From Maricaulis maris (GTDB lineage Bacteria > Pseudomonadota > Alphaproteobacteria > Caulobacterales > Maricaulaceae), in NCBI RefSeq assembly GCF_003634045.1, contig NZ_RBIM01000007.1, forward strand, positions 62,001 through 126,000: 64,000 nucleotides of DNA, in the 5' to 3' direction. The translations under genes and the position numbers were made by a program. The notes beneath the pieces were generated by a model. The model ran no database searches, was not told where the DNA came from, and was given only the letters and a program-made list of their open reading frames with translations. This document shows positions 43,532 through 52,534 of this stretch, one piece after another; positions within the stretch are counted from its first letter, which is position 1; each line of letters begins with the position of its first letter.

Positions 43532-44428
43532 CTAACTCCGCACCTCACCGCGGTCAGCCCCGCGCAGAAACGCCAGCGCAGCAGCGAAGTCGCCGATTTC
43601 GATGTGGTGGCGGGCGACGATATGGCCGTGGCGGTCCATCAGTTCGATGCGGGCGGTTTCGCGCGGGTCTCGTGCAGCCAGCGCGTCGGCGGCCGAGATC
43701 GGGAAGTCGAACAGGGTGGCGCGGTCTTCACCGGCCAGGGTGGCGGCGGTACGACCGGCATCGCGGGCGCTGGCCCAGACGCGTGTCTCGGCAAAGCGGG
43801 GCGGGGTCCAGCGAGCCCAGGGGGCGTCGGTCGGGCCGGTATAGGTGCCGCCCATCGTGGCATCATACAGCGTCGGCTGGCGCTCCATGTCGCGCAGGAC
43901 GAGAATGGCCGAGGTGGCCCGCTCATTGCCGGGCAGGGTGAGGCTGAGCTGGCGCTGACCGCTGCGGGTCGAGACCCCGATCTTCAGATCGCCCTGGTCC
44001 TGCACGATCGACCAGACCGGCATGTCCGGCATGACACCGCGGCTGGAGGTCCAGGTGAAATGGGTGCCGGGGAAATCCATCGCCGGAATGCGGACCCAGC
44101 CGGCAAAGGCGTCGACGACGCGGTTTTGCAGATCACCGACGGCGGGGTCGTTGCAGGCAATGCCGGACGCTTGTTGTTGCAGCTCACGGGCATAATCGTC
44201 GAGGGCGTGCAGCGAGATGCCTTCACGCAACAACAGGCCGCGGGCTTGCAGGCGGGCAGCGTCAAGGGCGTTGCGCTGACCGGCCGTGAAGAGGTCGCAG
44301 CGGGCATCGACCGCGAGGGCGAGTTGACGCTCGCCATAAATGGCGGCGGTCGCATCGTCGGCCAGGGCCGGTGCGGCCAGACTGGTCAGTCCCAATCCGA
44401 GGCAGATCGTTTTGATGATCGCGTGCAT
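43532..44428 (-). CDS. secreted protein of unknown function
   Basis: A 298-residue exported protein. The signal peptide is MHAIIKTICLGLGLTSLAAPALA. The mature part starts helical (about 25-90, with two cysteines, DARCDLF and GIACND) and becomes beta-rich (GDLKIGVSTRSGQRQLSL, TSAILVLRDMERQPTLYD). No family is recognised. The start at 44428 follows GGGA and gives a clean signal peptide. It lies downstream of the BcsB-like gene on the same strand with about 100 bases between, so an operon is possible. Confidence 0.65.
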   Translation of the reverse strand: MHAIIKTICLGLGLTSLAAPALADDATAAIYGERQLALAVDARCDLFTAGQRNALDAARLQARGLLLREGISLHALDDYARELQQQASGIACNDPAVGDLQNRVVDAFAGWVRIPAMDFPGTHFTWTSSRGVMPDMPVWSIVQDQGDLKIGVSTRSGQRQLSLTLPGNERATSAILVLRDMERQPTLYDATMGGTYTGPTDAPWARWTPPRFAETRVWASARDAGRTAATLAGEDRATLFDFPISAADALAARDPRETARIELMDRHGHIVARHHIEIGDFAAALAFLRGADRGEVRS

Positions 44429-44531
44429 GACAGATCCCGCTTGCATGGGACCTGTCTAGCAGGCGGGCTTTGATGCCACGTGAAGAAGGGTGGTTAATGC
44501 TTAGCGAATTCAATCACTAAGTTTTGCCACA

Positions 44532-46232
44532 CTAGGCTTGGGCCCGGGCCTGTTTGCGGCGACCGAAGAAACCGCGCACCAGCAGGAGGAACGCCGCTCC
44601 GAACAGCAGGAAGGCGGCGTCGCGGGTATGGTCGACGGCGAATTCCTGGACCCGTTCGACCAGGCTTGGTGCGACCACGGTGTAATCCAGTGCGGTGACC
44701 CCGCGGGCACTCCAGACCGCAGCCCGGCCTTCCAGTGCCGTCCACAGGTCGGACCGGGCCAGCGAGCGACCGGCGGCCTCGAAGGAGGCAATGTCCGGTG
44801 CGGTCAGCGTGCCGATCCAGCGACCATTATTGGCCTGGTCGCGGAACAGGGAGGCGACACCGATCCCCACTTCATTACCGGCTTCCGCATCCGCGGCGTC
44901 GGCATAGGCGGCGGCGGCGAGGCGCATCAGGCCGCGTTGTCCGCGCGAGCGTTCGGCAGCGCGCAAGGCGGCGCGCAGCTCGGGCGGGGCATTGCGGTCA
45001 ACGGCGGCGATCTCGGTCGAGCCGGGGCCGATGACCAACAGGTTGTGATTGGCCGGGGCGGTCTCGCTGGCATCGCCATACCAGGCATAGAGCCAGGCCT
45101 CGCCGGAGATCAGCGCGGCGCGGGCGAGGACGGACAGGGCACCATGGCGGTCGGCGTCGAACTGGGTCGAGAATTGTACCGCAGTGCGAGACCCCTGATC
45201 GGCACTGAAGGGCAGGCCGCTGTCGGCAAAGGTGCGCAGGTCGGCATTGGCGTGCAGCGTGCGGGCATCGCGGATCTGACGTGTGCCGAGACGGGTTGCC
45301 GTCATCGCATCGGCGGCGAGGAAGCCGCGGCGATAGCCGATGAAGGAGCGCGCTGCCATCAGGCGGGCCGCGGCGGTCGCCTCGTCGAGATTGCGGCCGG
45401 TAACGACCAGATGCGGCAGGCCGCGTTCATTGCGGAAGGCGATCTCCGGACCGGTCGAGCGATCACCCGAGCGCAGGGCGGCGCGGTCGTCGGCGGCGAG
45501 ACGGTCATTGTCGGCGATGCGGACAATCAGGTCGGCCTCGTCGGCATTGGCGGTGAAGAGCGGGACCTGGCCGGCGCGCAGGGCGAGACCTTGGGCGACC
45601 AAGGCTTCCAGCGTCACTCGTTCACGACTGGCATCGGTGATGAGGGCGATCCGGCGCGGCGCGGCAAAATCGGCAGCCAGCGCCTGTTCCAGGCTTTCCA
45701 GCGTGTCGATCGGTGCCACCGGCTCCAGCGTCAGCCGCATTTGCGAGCGACGGGCATCGACAATCCAGCCGGCGGCCGAGGTGTCGGTGGAATAGGCGAT
45801 CTCGAGCGTGTTGCTGCCGGGACGGAAATCAGCGGAGAAGAGCGCGAAACGGGCTTCCATCGGCCGTGCCTGCGGCCGGATGGTGATCGCTTCACCGCCA
45901 TTGACCGAGACATGGATCAGGCCGGCCGTGCTGTCGCTGGCCGGGCGGGCTGCCAGGCGCAGCCAGGCTTCCGAGGTCTGGACATGCGGCGGCAGGGTGA
46001 AATCGATCCGGGCCAGCCGGCGCGTGGTGGAGAGGATGAAGGCATCGGCGCCGCCATCGAGATCCGACAGGCTGCGCTCTTCCGTGTTGACCGGAATTGT
46101 ATCAACCTCTGCCGCAGGCGTTTGTCCCGCCGCCGCGTCGGTCGATCCTGTACTCTGGCCCCAAACGGCAAATGTGCCGGACGCAACGATAGCCAAAGCG
46201 GCAACCGCAGACGACAATACTCGTACCAACAT
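44532..46232 (-). CDS. BcsB-like periplasmic protein with C-terminal membrane anchor
   Basis: A 566-residue protein with a signal peptide (residues 1-25), a long beta-rich periplasmic part and one C-terminal membrane helix (DAAFLLFGAAFLLLVRGFFG) followed by a basic end. The layout resembles bacterial cellulose synthase subunit B: jelly-roll-like domains with VSVNGGEAITI and RPGSNTLEIAYS, separated by flavodoxin-like segments. No BcsA, BcsZ or other polysaccharide gene lies near, so a role with a distant glycan synthase is inference. ATG 46232 has GAGGGAG upstream. It is divergent from DUF1491. Confidence 0.55.
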   Translation of the reverse strand: MLVRVLSSAVAALAIVASGTFAVWGQSTGSTDAAAGQTPAAEVDTIPVNTEERSLSDLDGGADAFILSTTRRLARIDFTLPPHVQTSEAWLRLAARPASDSTAGLIHVSVNGGEAITIRPQARPMEARFALFSADFRPGSNTLEIAYSTDTSAAGWIVDARRSQMRLTLEPVAPIDTLESLEQALAADFAAPRRIALITDASRERVTLEALVAQGLALRAGQVPLFTANADEADLIVRIADNDRLAADDRAALRSGDRSTGPEIAFRNERGLPHLVVTGRNLDEATAAARLMAARSFIGYRRGFLAADAMTATRLGTRQIRDARTLHANADLRTFADSGLPFSADQGSRTAVQFSTQFDADRHGALSVLARAALISGEAWLYAWYGDASETAPANHNLLVIGPGSTEIAAVDRNAPPELRAALRAAERSRGQRGLMRLAAAAYADAADAEAGNEVGIGVASLFRDQANNGRWIGTLTAPDIASFEAAGRSLARSDLWTALEGRAAVWSARGVTALDYTVVAPSLVERVQEFAVDHTRDAAFLLFGAAFLLLVRGFFGRRKQARAQA

Positions 46233-46289
46233 AGAACGCTCCCTCACCCGTTTACAGATTATTAAGCAATTGGGCGGCCAGCAACGAAA

Positions 46290-46619
46290 ATGAGTGCTCT
46301 GAAATCAAAATTCTGGGTCGACGCCTTGATTCGCAGGGCTGAATTGGGGTTGGCGGCGATTTATGTGATTCGCCGGGGAGACGAAGATGCCGGGGCAGTG
46401 CTCGTGAAGGTGGTAAGTGGGCCGTCGCTGGCACAGCTTTATGTGCCGTCGCGGGACGAGGAGGGCAGTCGTATCTGGACCTGCCGGCGCGAAACCGACG
46501 AGGCCGAGCTCGACGCCTGGTGCCGCAAGCGCATCGACCAGGACCCGGATCTCTGGCTGATCGAGATCGAGGACCGGCAGGGGCGGCATTTCCTGACCGA
46601 GCCGGTAGACAATCCTTAA
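46290..46619 (+). CDS. DUF1491 protein
   Basis: A 109-residue soluble protein. LKSKFWVDALIRRAELG at the N-terminus, RRGDEDAGAVLVKV in the middle and WTCRRETDEAELDAW then RIDQDPDLWLIEIED at the end match the DUF1491 family of Alphaproteobacteria. Function unknown. It begins 57 bases from the divergent BcsB-like gene. The next gene starts 57 bases after its stop codon, in the same direction. Confidence 0.85.
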   Translation: MSALKSKFWVDALIRRAELGLAAIYVIRRGDEDAGAVLVKVVSGPSLAQLYVPSRDEEGSRIWTCRRETDEAELDAWCRKRIDQDPDLWLIEIEDRQGRHFLTEPVDNP

Positions 46620-46675
46620 CGTCACCGCGCTAGGGTCAGTGCGGTTCCAACAGCTCAACAAGGTTCGAGTTTGCG

Positions 46676-47065
46676 ATGTTGTTTCTTTTCAACGATGTCG
46701 TCTTCGACCTGGGTGATCTGAAGAGCGTTTTGCGCTCCGGCAAAATTCCGCTTTCGACCGCCCAGATCGAGACTTTGACGGCCGCCCAGCTGAATTCCCT
46801 GGTGCGCGAGGCCGTGTTTGCTGACCCGCATATCGCCCATAACAAGCCGGAACATGTCCGCCATCTGGTGGCGCTGATCAGCTTTGTCGCGCCCGGCGCG
46901 AATGCGCTGCTGGCGGTCCGGCCGGACGACGCCACCGGCTTTCAGGAGGTCGGCCTGCGCTATGCCAATGTCTCGATCACGACGCTGGCTTCGCTGTGGC
47001 GCGATCAGACCAATGGCGATCTCACGGCGCACCAGATCAATGACCAGGTCTGGCTGGCCGCTTGA
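46676..47065 (+). CDS. conserved hypothetical protein
   Basis: A 129-residue soluble alpha/beta protein without signal peptide or membrane helix. It begins MLFLFNDVVFDLGD and contains LISFVAPGANALLAVRPDD. I recognise no family. AAGG precedes the ATG at a loose distance. Codon use is like that of its neighbours and no overlapping frame is better, so it is probably a real gene. It lies upstream of prfC by 64 bases in the same orientation. Confidence 0.65.
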   Translation: MLFLFNDVVFDLGDLKSVLRSGKIPLSTAQIETLTAAQLNSLVREAVFADPHIAHNKPEHVRHLVALISFVAPGANALLAVRPDDATGFQEVGLRYANVSITTLASLWRDQTNGDLTAHQINDQVWLAA

Positions 47066-47129
47066 GGTGGCTTGCCTAGCGGCCCGGTAACAGGGTAACC
47101 GAACGCCCTGCATCACCTGTGAGTCCATC

Positions 47130-48737
47130 ATGACGACCCCGACTTCAGACGCTCCGGAATGGGCGCGCCGCCGCTCTTTCGCGATCATCTCCCACCCGGA
47201 TGCCGGTAAGACCACGCTGACCGAGACCCTGCTCCTGTCAGCCGGTGCCATCCGGCTGGCTGGTCAGGTGCGCGCCCGCGGCGAAAACCGCCGGACCCAG
47301 TCGGACTGGATGAAGATCGAGCAGGAACGCGGGATTTCGGTCTCGGCCTCGGTGATGACCTTCGAACACCGCGCCTTGCTGTTCAACCTGCTCGACACGC
47401 CGGGCCACGAAGACTTCTCCGAAGACACCTATCGAACGCTGACTGCGGCTGATAGTGCGATCATGGTGCTTGATGCGGCCAAGGGCGTTGAGCCGCGGAC
47501 CTTGAAGCTGGTCGAGGTCTGCCGCCTGCGCGACATTCCGATTGTCACCTTCATCAACAAGATGGACCGCGAAGCGCTCGATCCGGTCGACCTGCTGGAA
47601 GACATCCAGGACAAGCTGGCGCTGGACACGGTACCGATGCAATGGCCATCCGGTTCCGGCAATCGTTTCAAGGGTGTGCTTGATCTGCGGACCAAGAATT
47701 TCGTCGGCTATCAAAAGCCTGGCGATGATCGCGACGACACCGCCGCCAGCCCGCGCTGGGCGCTCGATGGCGACGAGATCCGCGCGCATGTGTCCCAGGA
47801 CGAGTTGGCCGAGCTGGAAGAGGGCGCGGAAGTCGCGGCCGAGCTGTGCCCGGCCTTCAAGATGCAGAGCTTCCTGGAAGGCCATATGACGCCGGTCTTC
47901 TTCGGCTCGGCCCTGCGCGGCTTCGGCGTGCGCGAGTTACTGGATGGTCTCGCCGACATCATTCCCGGACCGGGGCCGATGGCGGCGATCAAGGGCGGCC
48001 AGGCAGTGGAACTCGAGCCGGGTGGCAAGGAAGTCGCCGGCTTCGTGTTCAAGGTGCAGGCCAATATGGACCCCAATCACCGCGACCGGGTCGCTTTTGT
48101 GCGCCTGTGTTCCGGCACGTTCAAACGCGGCATGAAACTCAAGACCGAGGCCGGTAAGCAGCTCACCGTGTCATCGCCCATCCTGTTCTTCGCCCAGGAT
48201 CGCGAAATCGCCGACGAGGCTTTCGCTGGTGACGTGATGGGTGTGCCCAACCACGGCACGCTGCGGGTTGGTGACAGCCTGTCCGAGAGCGGCAAGCTGC
48301 GCTTCTCGGGCATCCCGAACTTCGCGCCGGAAATCCTGCGCCGGGCCCGCTTGGCTGATCCGCTGAAAGCGAAACACCTCAAGAAGGCCCTCGAGAGCCT
48401 CGCCGAAGAAGGCGTGACCCAGCTCTTCCGGCCGACGCTTGGCGGTGATTTCATCGTCGGTGCGGTCGGCGCGCTGCAGATTGATGTGATGCGTGAACGG
48501 GTCGCGGCGGAATACGGTCTCGAGGTCGATTTCGAGCCGGCCCCCTATGATACCGCGCGCTGGTTGTCGGGCGATCGGGACAAGATCGAAGCCTTTGCCG
48601 ACCGCCACAAATCGGCCATGGCCGAGGACATCAATGGCGATGCGGTCTTCCTCGCCAAATCCGCTTGGGAAGTTTCCTATTCGGAGGAGAAATTCCCCGA
48701 CCTCACCTTCCATCGCGCCAAGGAGCGTTCGGCATGA
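47130..48737 (+). CDS. prfC: peptide chain release factor 3
   Basis: A 535-residue translational GTPase that recycles RF1/RF2 from the ribosome after peptide release. G1 is SHPDAGKTT (residues 21-29), G2 surrounds ERGISVSASV, G3 is LDTPGHEDFSEDTYR and G4 is FINKMDR. These, with the RF3-specific RRTQSDWMKIEQERGIS-type switch (quoted in part), separate it from EF-G. Length is normal. Its stop overlaps the start of the MscS gene (ATGATGA), so the two are coupled. Confidence 0.97.
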   Translation: MTTPTSDAPEWARRRSFAIISHPDAGKTTLTETLLLSAGAIRLAGQVRARGENRRTQSDWMKIEQERGISVSASVMTFEHRALLFNLLDTPGHEDFSEDTYRTLTAADSAIMVLDAAKGVEPRTLKLVEVCRLRDIPIVTFINKMDREALDPVDLLEDIQDKLALDTVPMQWPSGSGNRFKGVLDLRTKNFVGYQKPGDDRDDTAASPRWALDGDEIRAHVSQDELAELEEGAEVAAELCPAFKMQSFLEGHMTPVFFGSALRGFGVRELLDGLADIIPGPGPMAAIKGGQAVELEPGGKEVAGFVFKVQANMDPNHRDRVAFVRLCSGTFKRGMKLKTEAGKQLTVSSPILFFAQDREIADEAFAGDVMGVPNHGTLRVGDSLSESGKLRFSGIPNFAPEILRRARLADPLKAKHLKKALESLAEEGVTQLFRPTLGGDFIVGAVGALQIDVMRERVAAEYGLEVDFEPAPYDTARWLSGDRDKIEAFADRHKSAMAEDINGDAVFLAKSAWEVSYSEEKFPDLTFHRAKERSA

Positions 48738-49951
48738 TGACAGCCGCACCGGCAGTGACGCCGGCCAGCCCGACGATAGACGACAGCCTGCCCGAACAGG
48801 CGCAGGAGCTGTGGGGCATCGCGATCGAGGTCTGGAATACCTCCTTTCTTGGCGTCAGTGTCGGACAGGGTCTGGCCGCGCTTTTGATCGTGGTGATCGG
48901 CCTGGTCGCCCGCGGGCTGATCGCGCGCTGGCTGATCGCCGCACTCAAGCGCCTTGCCGAACGCACGGAGACCACCTTCGACGATGCCGTCGTCGATGCC
49001 TTGAGCGGCCCGATGAAACTGGTGCCGGTGATTGTCAGCCTCTTCTTCGCGCTGAACATTCTCCAGATCGGCGCCGAGGGCGCCCTGCGGGGCCATCAAT
49101 TCGTCCAGTCGCTGGTCGTGATTGCCCTGTTCTGGTCGCTGCATAATGCGGTCGGCCCGCTGGCCCATGCCCTGCAGGGCCTGCGCAATGCGCTGACCCC
49201 GGTCATGGTCGATTGGATGACCAAGGCGCTGCGCATTGTTTTCATCATCGTCGGCGCGGCCGCCGTTCTGCAGGTGTGGGACATTCCGGTGGCGGGCATA
49301 GTCGCCGGTCTCGGCCTGTTCGGCGTTGCCATCGGTCTGGGCGCCCAGGACCTGTTCAAGAACCTGATCGCCGGCATTCTCATCCTGACCGAAAAGCGCT
49401 TTCTGCCGGGCGACTGGGTGAAGGTGGATGGCGTTGTCGAAGGCACGGTGGAGGAAATCAATTTCCGCTCCACCGTGGTGCGCCGCTTCGACAAGGGGCC
49501 GGTCTATGTCCCCAATTCGAAACTCTCCGACAATGCGGTCACCAATTTCACCCGCATGACCCATCGCCGCACCTATTGGATCATCGGCGTGCGCTATGAC
49601 ACCACCGCTGAGCAATTGCGCGAGATCCGCGACAAGGTGCTCGGTTATGTCGAGAGCCATCCCGAATACGCCCAGGCGCCGGAGGTTTCGACCTTCATGC
49701 GGGTCGACAGTTTCGGCCCGTCCTCGATCGACTTCATGCTGTATTGCTTCACCAAGACCACCAATTGGGGCGAATGGCTGCGCCTGAAGGAAGAGCTCGC
49801 CTTTTTCATCAAGGAGACGGTTGAAGCCGCCGGCACCGAATTCGCCTTCCCCTCGACCAGCATCTATGTCGAAAGCGGCGCGGAAGTGTTTTCGCCGCCG
49901 GGCGATGACGCGGCGAAGGCCGTGCTTGCGGGTGAGGCCGGCAAGGGCTGA
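48734..49951 (+). CDS. MscS-family mechanosensitive ion channel
   Basis: A 405-residue inner-membrane protein with four or five helices. The pore-lining region is VAGIVAGLGLFGVAIGLG, with the Gly/Ala pattern of MscS helix 3. The following beta domain has FLPGDWVKVDG and GTVEEINFRSTVVRRFD, and the alpha/beta end closes the vestibule. It releases solutes on hypo-osmotic shock. ATG 48734 follows AAGGAG by eight bases and overlaps the prfC stop. A family D repeat follows the gene. Confidence 0.95.
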   Translation: MMTAAPAVTPASPTIDDSLPEQAQELWGIAIEVWNTSFLGVSVGQGLAALLIVVIGLVARGLIARWLIAALKRLAERTETTFDDAVVDALSGPMKLVPVIVSLFFALNILQIGAEGALRGHQFVQSLVVIALFWSLHNAVGPLAHALQGLRNALTPVMVDWMTKALRIVFIIVGAAAVLQVWDIPVAGIVAGLGLFGVAIGLGAQDLFKNLIAGILILTEKRFLPGDWVKVDGVVEGTVEEINFRSTVVRRFDKGPVYVPNSKLSDNAVTNFTRMTHRRTYWIIGVRYDTTAEQLREIRDKVLGYVESHPEYAQAPEVSTFMRVDSFGPSSIDFMLYCFTKTTNWGEWLRLKEELAFFIKETVEAAGTEFAFPSTSIYVESGAEVFSPPGDDAAKAVLAGEAGKG

Positions 49952-49957
49952 GGCGGA

Positions 49958-50110
49958 CTTTTCCTCCCCACAAAGTGGGGAGGTGGATCGTCGCGCCAGC
50001 GGCGAGACGGAGGGGCCGCCTTAGGCGGCGAGCGGATTTCCTCGCTATGCTCGGCCCCATCGGCCCCATGCTGCGCATCGGCCCACTTCCCCATGTGATG
50101 GGGAAGAAGA
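49958..50110. repeat. family D palindromic repeat, copy 3
   Basis: It starts CTTTTCCTCCCC-ACAAA-GTGGGGAGGTGG, contains GCGCCAGCGGCGAGACGGAGGG, and ends CCCACTTCCCC-ATGTGAT-GGGGAAG. It sits between the convergent MscS gene and the hypothetical gene at 50116. Confidence 0.8.
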
Positions 50111-50115
50111 GATCG

Positions 50116-50589
50116 TCATCCGCTCGGCAGCAATCCGGCCCGTCGCCGCAGCGCCTGAGCGGCGCCCGAGTTTAGCTGCCAGTCCAGATCCGTGATCACA
50201 TCCGGGATATCGCCCCAGGCCGCCAGGAAAGCGGACCGGGCCGCGTTGAGTTGCTGATACAGGAGCGCCACCCCCGGATCGGCGGCATCCAGCCCCTCGG
50301 CCAGCGCCCAGCGCGACAGGTCCGCCGCATCGGCCAACTCGGCAAATCCGCGCCCTATCATCATCACTGCCAGCAAGGTGTCGTGGGTTGCGAGGTCGCC
50401 ATACTCGTCAAACACGGTCACCCGCAGGGGCGGCAGGGTGTCGCTGTGAACGAGGATATCGACGGCATCACCGTGCAGGACCGCAAAGTCGGACGGAACA
50501 ATCTCCAGCCGCAAGCGCGCCGCCGCCAACCAGGCATCCAGCCTGGCAGTGGCGCGTGTTGCGGCGGCGGGGTCGAAGGGGGCAGGCAT
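50116..50589 (-). CDS. hypothetical protein
   Basis: A 157-residue soluble protein, alanine- and leucine-rich, with no signal peptide. It starts with a helix (TRATARLDAWLAAARLRLEIV) and then a beta-rich centre (LPPLRVTVFDEYGDLATHD). No family is recognised and the ribosome site is weak. The high coding quality of the frame and lack of competing frames support it. Divergent from the toxin-antitoxin pair. Confidence 0.55.
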   Translation of the reverse strand: MPAPFDPAAATRATARLDAWLAAARLRLEIVPSDFAVLHGDAVDILVHSDTLPPLRVTVFDEYGDLATHDTLLAVMMIGRGFAELADAADLSRWALAEGLDAADPGVALLYQQLNAARSAFLAAWGDIPDVITDLDWQLNSGAAQALRRRAGLLPSG

Positions 50590-50669
50590 GTTGGGAGACT
50601 GGCATGGTCGGAGGAAGCCGGGAAGTTTCCCAGATACTCTTCGGTCGCTCGTTCCGGACGCAGCCCGGA

Positions 50670-50683
50670 TGTGTTATAACACA
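50670..50683. promoter_or_regulatory. candidate operator of the AbrB-Doc pair
   Basis: TGTGTTATAACACA is a perfect 14-base palindrome centred about 30 bases upstream of the antitoxin ATG. The TATAAC within it could be the -10 element. Antitoxins of the AbrB/MazE type usually repress their own promoter at such sites. Confidence 0.6.
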
Positions 50684-50705
50684 CGTGACCACACGAGGTG
50701 ATGTC

Positions 50706-50933
50706 ATGACCCGTCTGAAAATTCGCACAATCGGCAACTCGCAGGGCGTCGTTTTGCCCAAGGCCCTGCTCGAACGCTTCAAGCTGGCGGCCGGTGACGT
50801 CCTTTATGTGACCGAAGCACCGGACGGATCAATGCGGATCACCCCCTATGACCCGGCTTTCAGCGAACAGCTCGAGGCGGCAAAGGAGGGCATGGCTGCC
50901 TATCGCAATGCCTTGCGTGAATTGGCCCGGTGA
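50706..50933 (+). CDS. AbrB/MazE-like antitoxin
   Basis: A 75-residue protein with the swapped-hairpin DNA-binding domain of the AbrB/MazE/SpoVT family: RTIGNSQGVVLPKALLERF, then AGDVLYVTEAPDGSMRITPYD. The C-terminal part (residues 50-75) would bind the toxin. ATG 50706 lies 9 bases after GAGGTGA. The stop overlaps the GTG start of the Doc gene by four bases, the usual antitoxin-first coupled layout. It would neutralise Doc and repress the operon at the palindrome upstream. Confidence 0.9.
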   Translation: MTRLKIRTIGNSQGVVLPKALLERFKLAAGDVLYVTEAPDGSMRITPYDPAFSEQLEAAKEGMAAYRNALRELAR

Positions 50934-51340
50934 GCGCCCCGAAATGGTTGTCACCGGCAGTCGTGTTTGCCGTTCACGACATGCAGATCGCAGAGCATGG
51001 CGGTGCGGCGGGTCTGCGCGATGCGGAAGGTTTGGACAGCTCGCTGGTTCGTCCGTCGCAAGCCTATGAGTCTGGACTGACGGACCTGCATGCGCTGGCC
51101 GCGAAATATGCGCACGGCCTCGCTTCGGCGCATCCGTTCGTGGACGGCAACAAGCGCACGGCGTTTTTGGCGGCGTTCATATTTCTCGGGATCAACGGAT
51201 TGAATTTGACGGCATCGGAAATTGATGTCGTGCGTCATACCTTGGCCTTGGCCGCAGGCAAGTGTTTGCAAGGCGAATACGCCGAGTGGTTACGCATGTG
51301 GACGAAGCCGGTCGACCTGGCAAATGCGCCCGCCCCCTAA
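50930..51340 (+). CDS. Doc-like Fic-domain toxin
   Basis: A 136-residue protein with the Doc catalytic motif HPFVDGNKR (His68, Asp72, Lys75). Doc toxins of phage P1 phosphorylate EF-Tu and halt translation, by family knowledge. It starts with GTG inside the antitoxin stop region. The usual antitoxin is Phd; here it is AbrB/MazE-like, a swapped partner. The 3' end overlaps the convergent DUF2336 gene by four bases. Confidence 0.92.
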   Translation: MSAPKWLSPAVVFAVHDMQIAEHGGAAGLRDAEGLDSSLVRPSQAYESGLTDLHALAAKYAHGLASAHPFVDGNKRTAFLAAFIFLGINGLNLTASEIDVVRHTLALAAGKCLQGEYAEWLRMWTKPVDLANAPAP

Positions 51341-52419
51341 GCCGCCATGTCCCGGCGCATGCGCCAGAAGCGCATCGCCCTTGCGGCGTCGTCGGGGGTG
51401 ATCTTGTCGTAGAGCTGGCCCAGTTCTCGGGCATCGCGGAAGGCGTCTTCGCCGCCATTGTGGCGCAGCACGGCGAGAGTGACGAAGAGGGCCTTGTCGA
51501 AGCCGGCGGAGCGGCAGATCAGGGCGAGCGGATCAATGCTTTCCTGTTCGATGGCGCGCTTGGCGGCCGGGTAGTCGACGCCGGTCATTTCGGCGAAGGC
51601 GACATGGCATTTCACGTCTTCGCCCTCGCGCATGAGGCGGGCCAGAAGGCCGCCATCGAGCTTTTTGCGCATCGCCATGGCGCGCACGAATTTGCGGGCT
51701 TCCTCGACCGCCTTGTCCTGCTTCATGCGGGCTGCGAGGCGCGCCCTGGAGACGGCCATCGCCTGGTCGATGATGTCCGGATCGACGCTGTCAAACTTCT
51801 CCATGATCTGGTCGCGCAAATGATTGCGCACGGTCAGCATCATGTCGGCGAGGATGTCGTTTGGCGTATCACTCCGGCGGACCAGCGGCGCCTGCAGGAC
51901 TTGCGAGGTTTCGGCCCGTTCGGAGACGGTCTCGAAGGCTTCCCGTGACAGCTGGGCGCCCTCGTTCGAGATCAGCGTCGCGACCGTTTCGTCATCGCCG
52001 CGGCGAACAATCGTGTCGGACAGGCGTTCGGAAACGGCCTCGCGTTTCGACATCGCCTTGAGGTGGTGCTGGCCACCCTTCTCGGCGATGGCCATCAAAT
52101 CATCCTCGGACAGGACGGAGGATTTCGACAACATCGGGCCGGCGACCTCGATCGCGTCCTGGGCCAGTTTCAGGACCAGGCCGCGCGGCGCCAGTGGCGT
52201 GTCGGCGAAGCGCTGGGACAATTCCTCGCGGGCGTCCTGGGCAGTCTGTTCGGCCAGCGCGGAGAGGACTTCATCAAACCGTCCCGATACCGCGCTGTCA
52301 CGCGCCGGCGGTTCCTCGAAGAAGAGATCGGTCACCTCGCGCAACAGGGTCCGCCGGCGATCACTCGATTTCTCGCGTGCCAGGTCGACCAGATTGTTGA
52401 GCTTGCTGATGACAGCCAT
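51337..52419 (-). CDS. DUF2336 protein, second in the window
   Basis: A 360-residue helical, soluble protein. It has an N-terminal charged segment LARHEK-like (LVDLAREKSSDRRRTLLREV), then FEEPPARDSAVSGRFDEVLSAL, and repeated helical pairs. The end has LICRSAGFDKALFVTLAVL, the counterpart of the LCKATGMKWASFEHFW region in the protein at 16935. ATG 52419 has GGAG six bases upstream, so it is preferred over 52449. Function unknown. It is not adjacent to the other copy and similarity between the two is moderate. Confidence 0.82.
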   Translation of the reverse strand: MAVISKLNNLVDLAREKSSDRRRTLLREVTDLFFEEPPARDSAVSGRFDEVLSALAEQTAQDAREELSQRFADTPLAPRGLVLKLAQDAIEVAGPMLSKSSVLSEDDLMAIAEKGGQHHLKAMSKREAVSERLSDTIVRRGDDETVATLISNEGAQLSREAFETVSERAETSQVLQAPLVRRSDTPNDILADMMLTVRNHLRDQIMEKFDSVDPDIIDQAMAVSRARLAARMKQDKAVEEARKFVRAMAMRKKLDGGLLARLMREGEDVKCHVAFAEMTGVDYPAAKRAIEQESIDPLALICRSAGFDKALFVTLAVLRHNGGEDAFRDARELGQLYDKITPDDAARAMRFWRMRRDMAA

Positions 52420-52534
52420 GGGGCACTCCAAACGAGGATAGGGGCTCAATCTGCCTGCCGCGGGTAAAAAAAACGTACGGGCGATGGTTCAAATTGTTCA
52501 CGACGCGCTGAAAACCGCGACGATTGCACAACCC

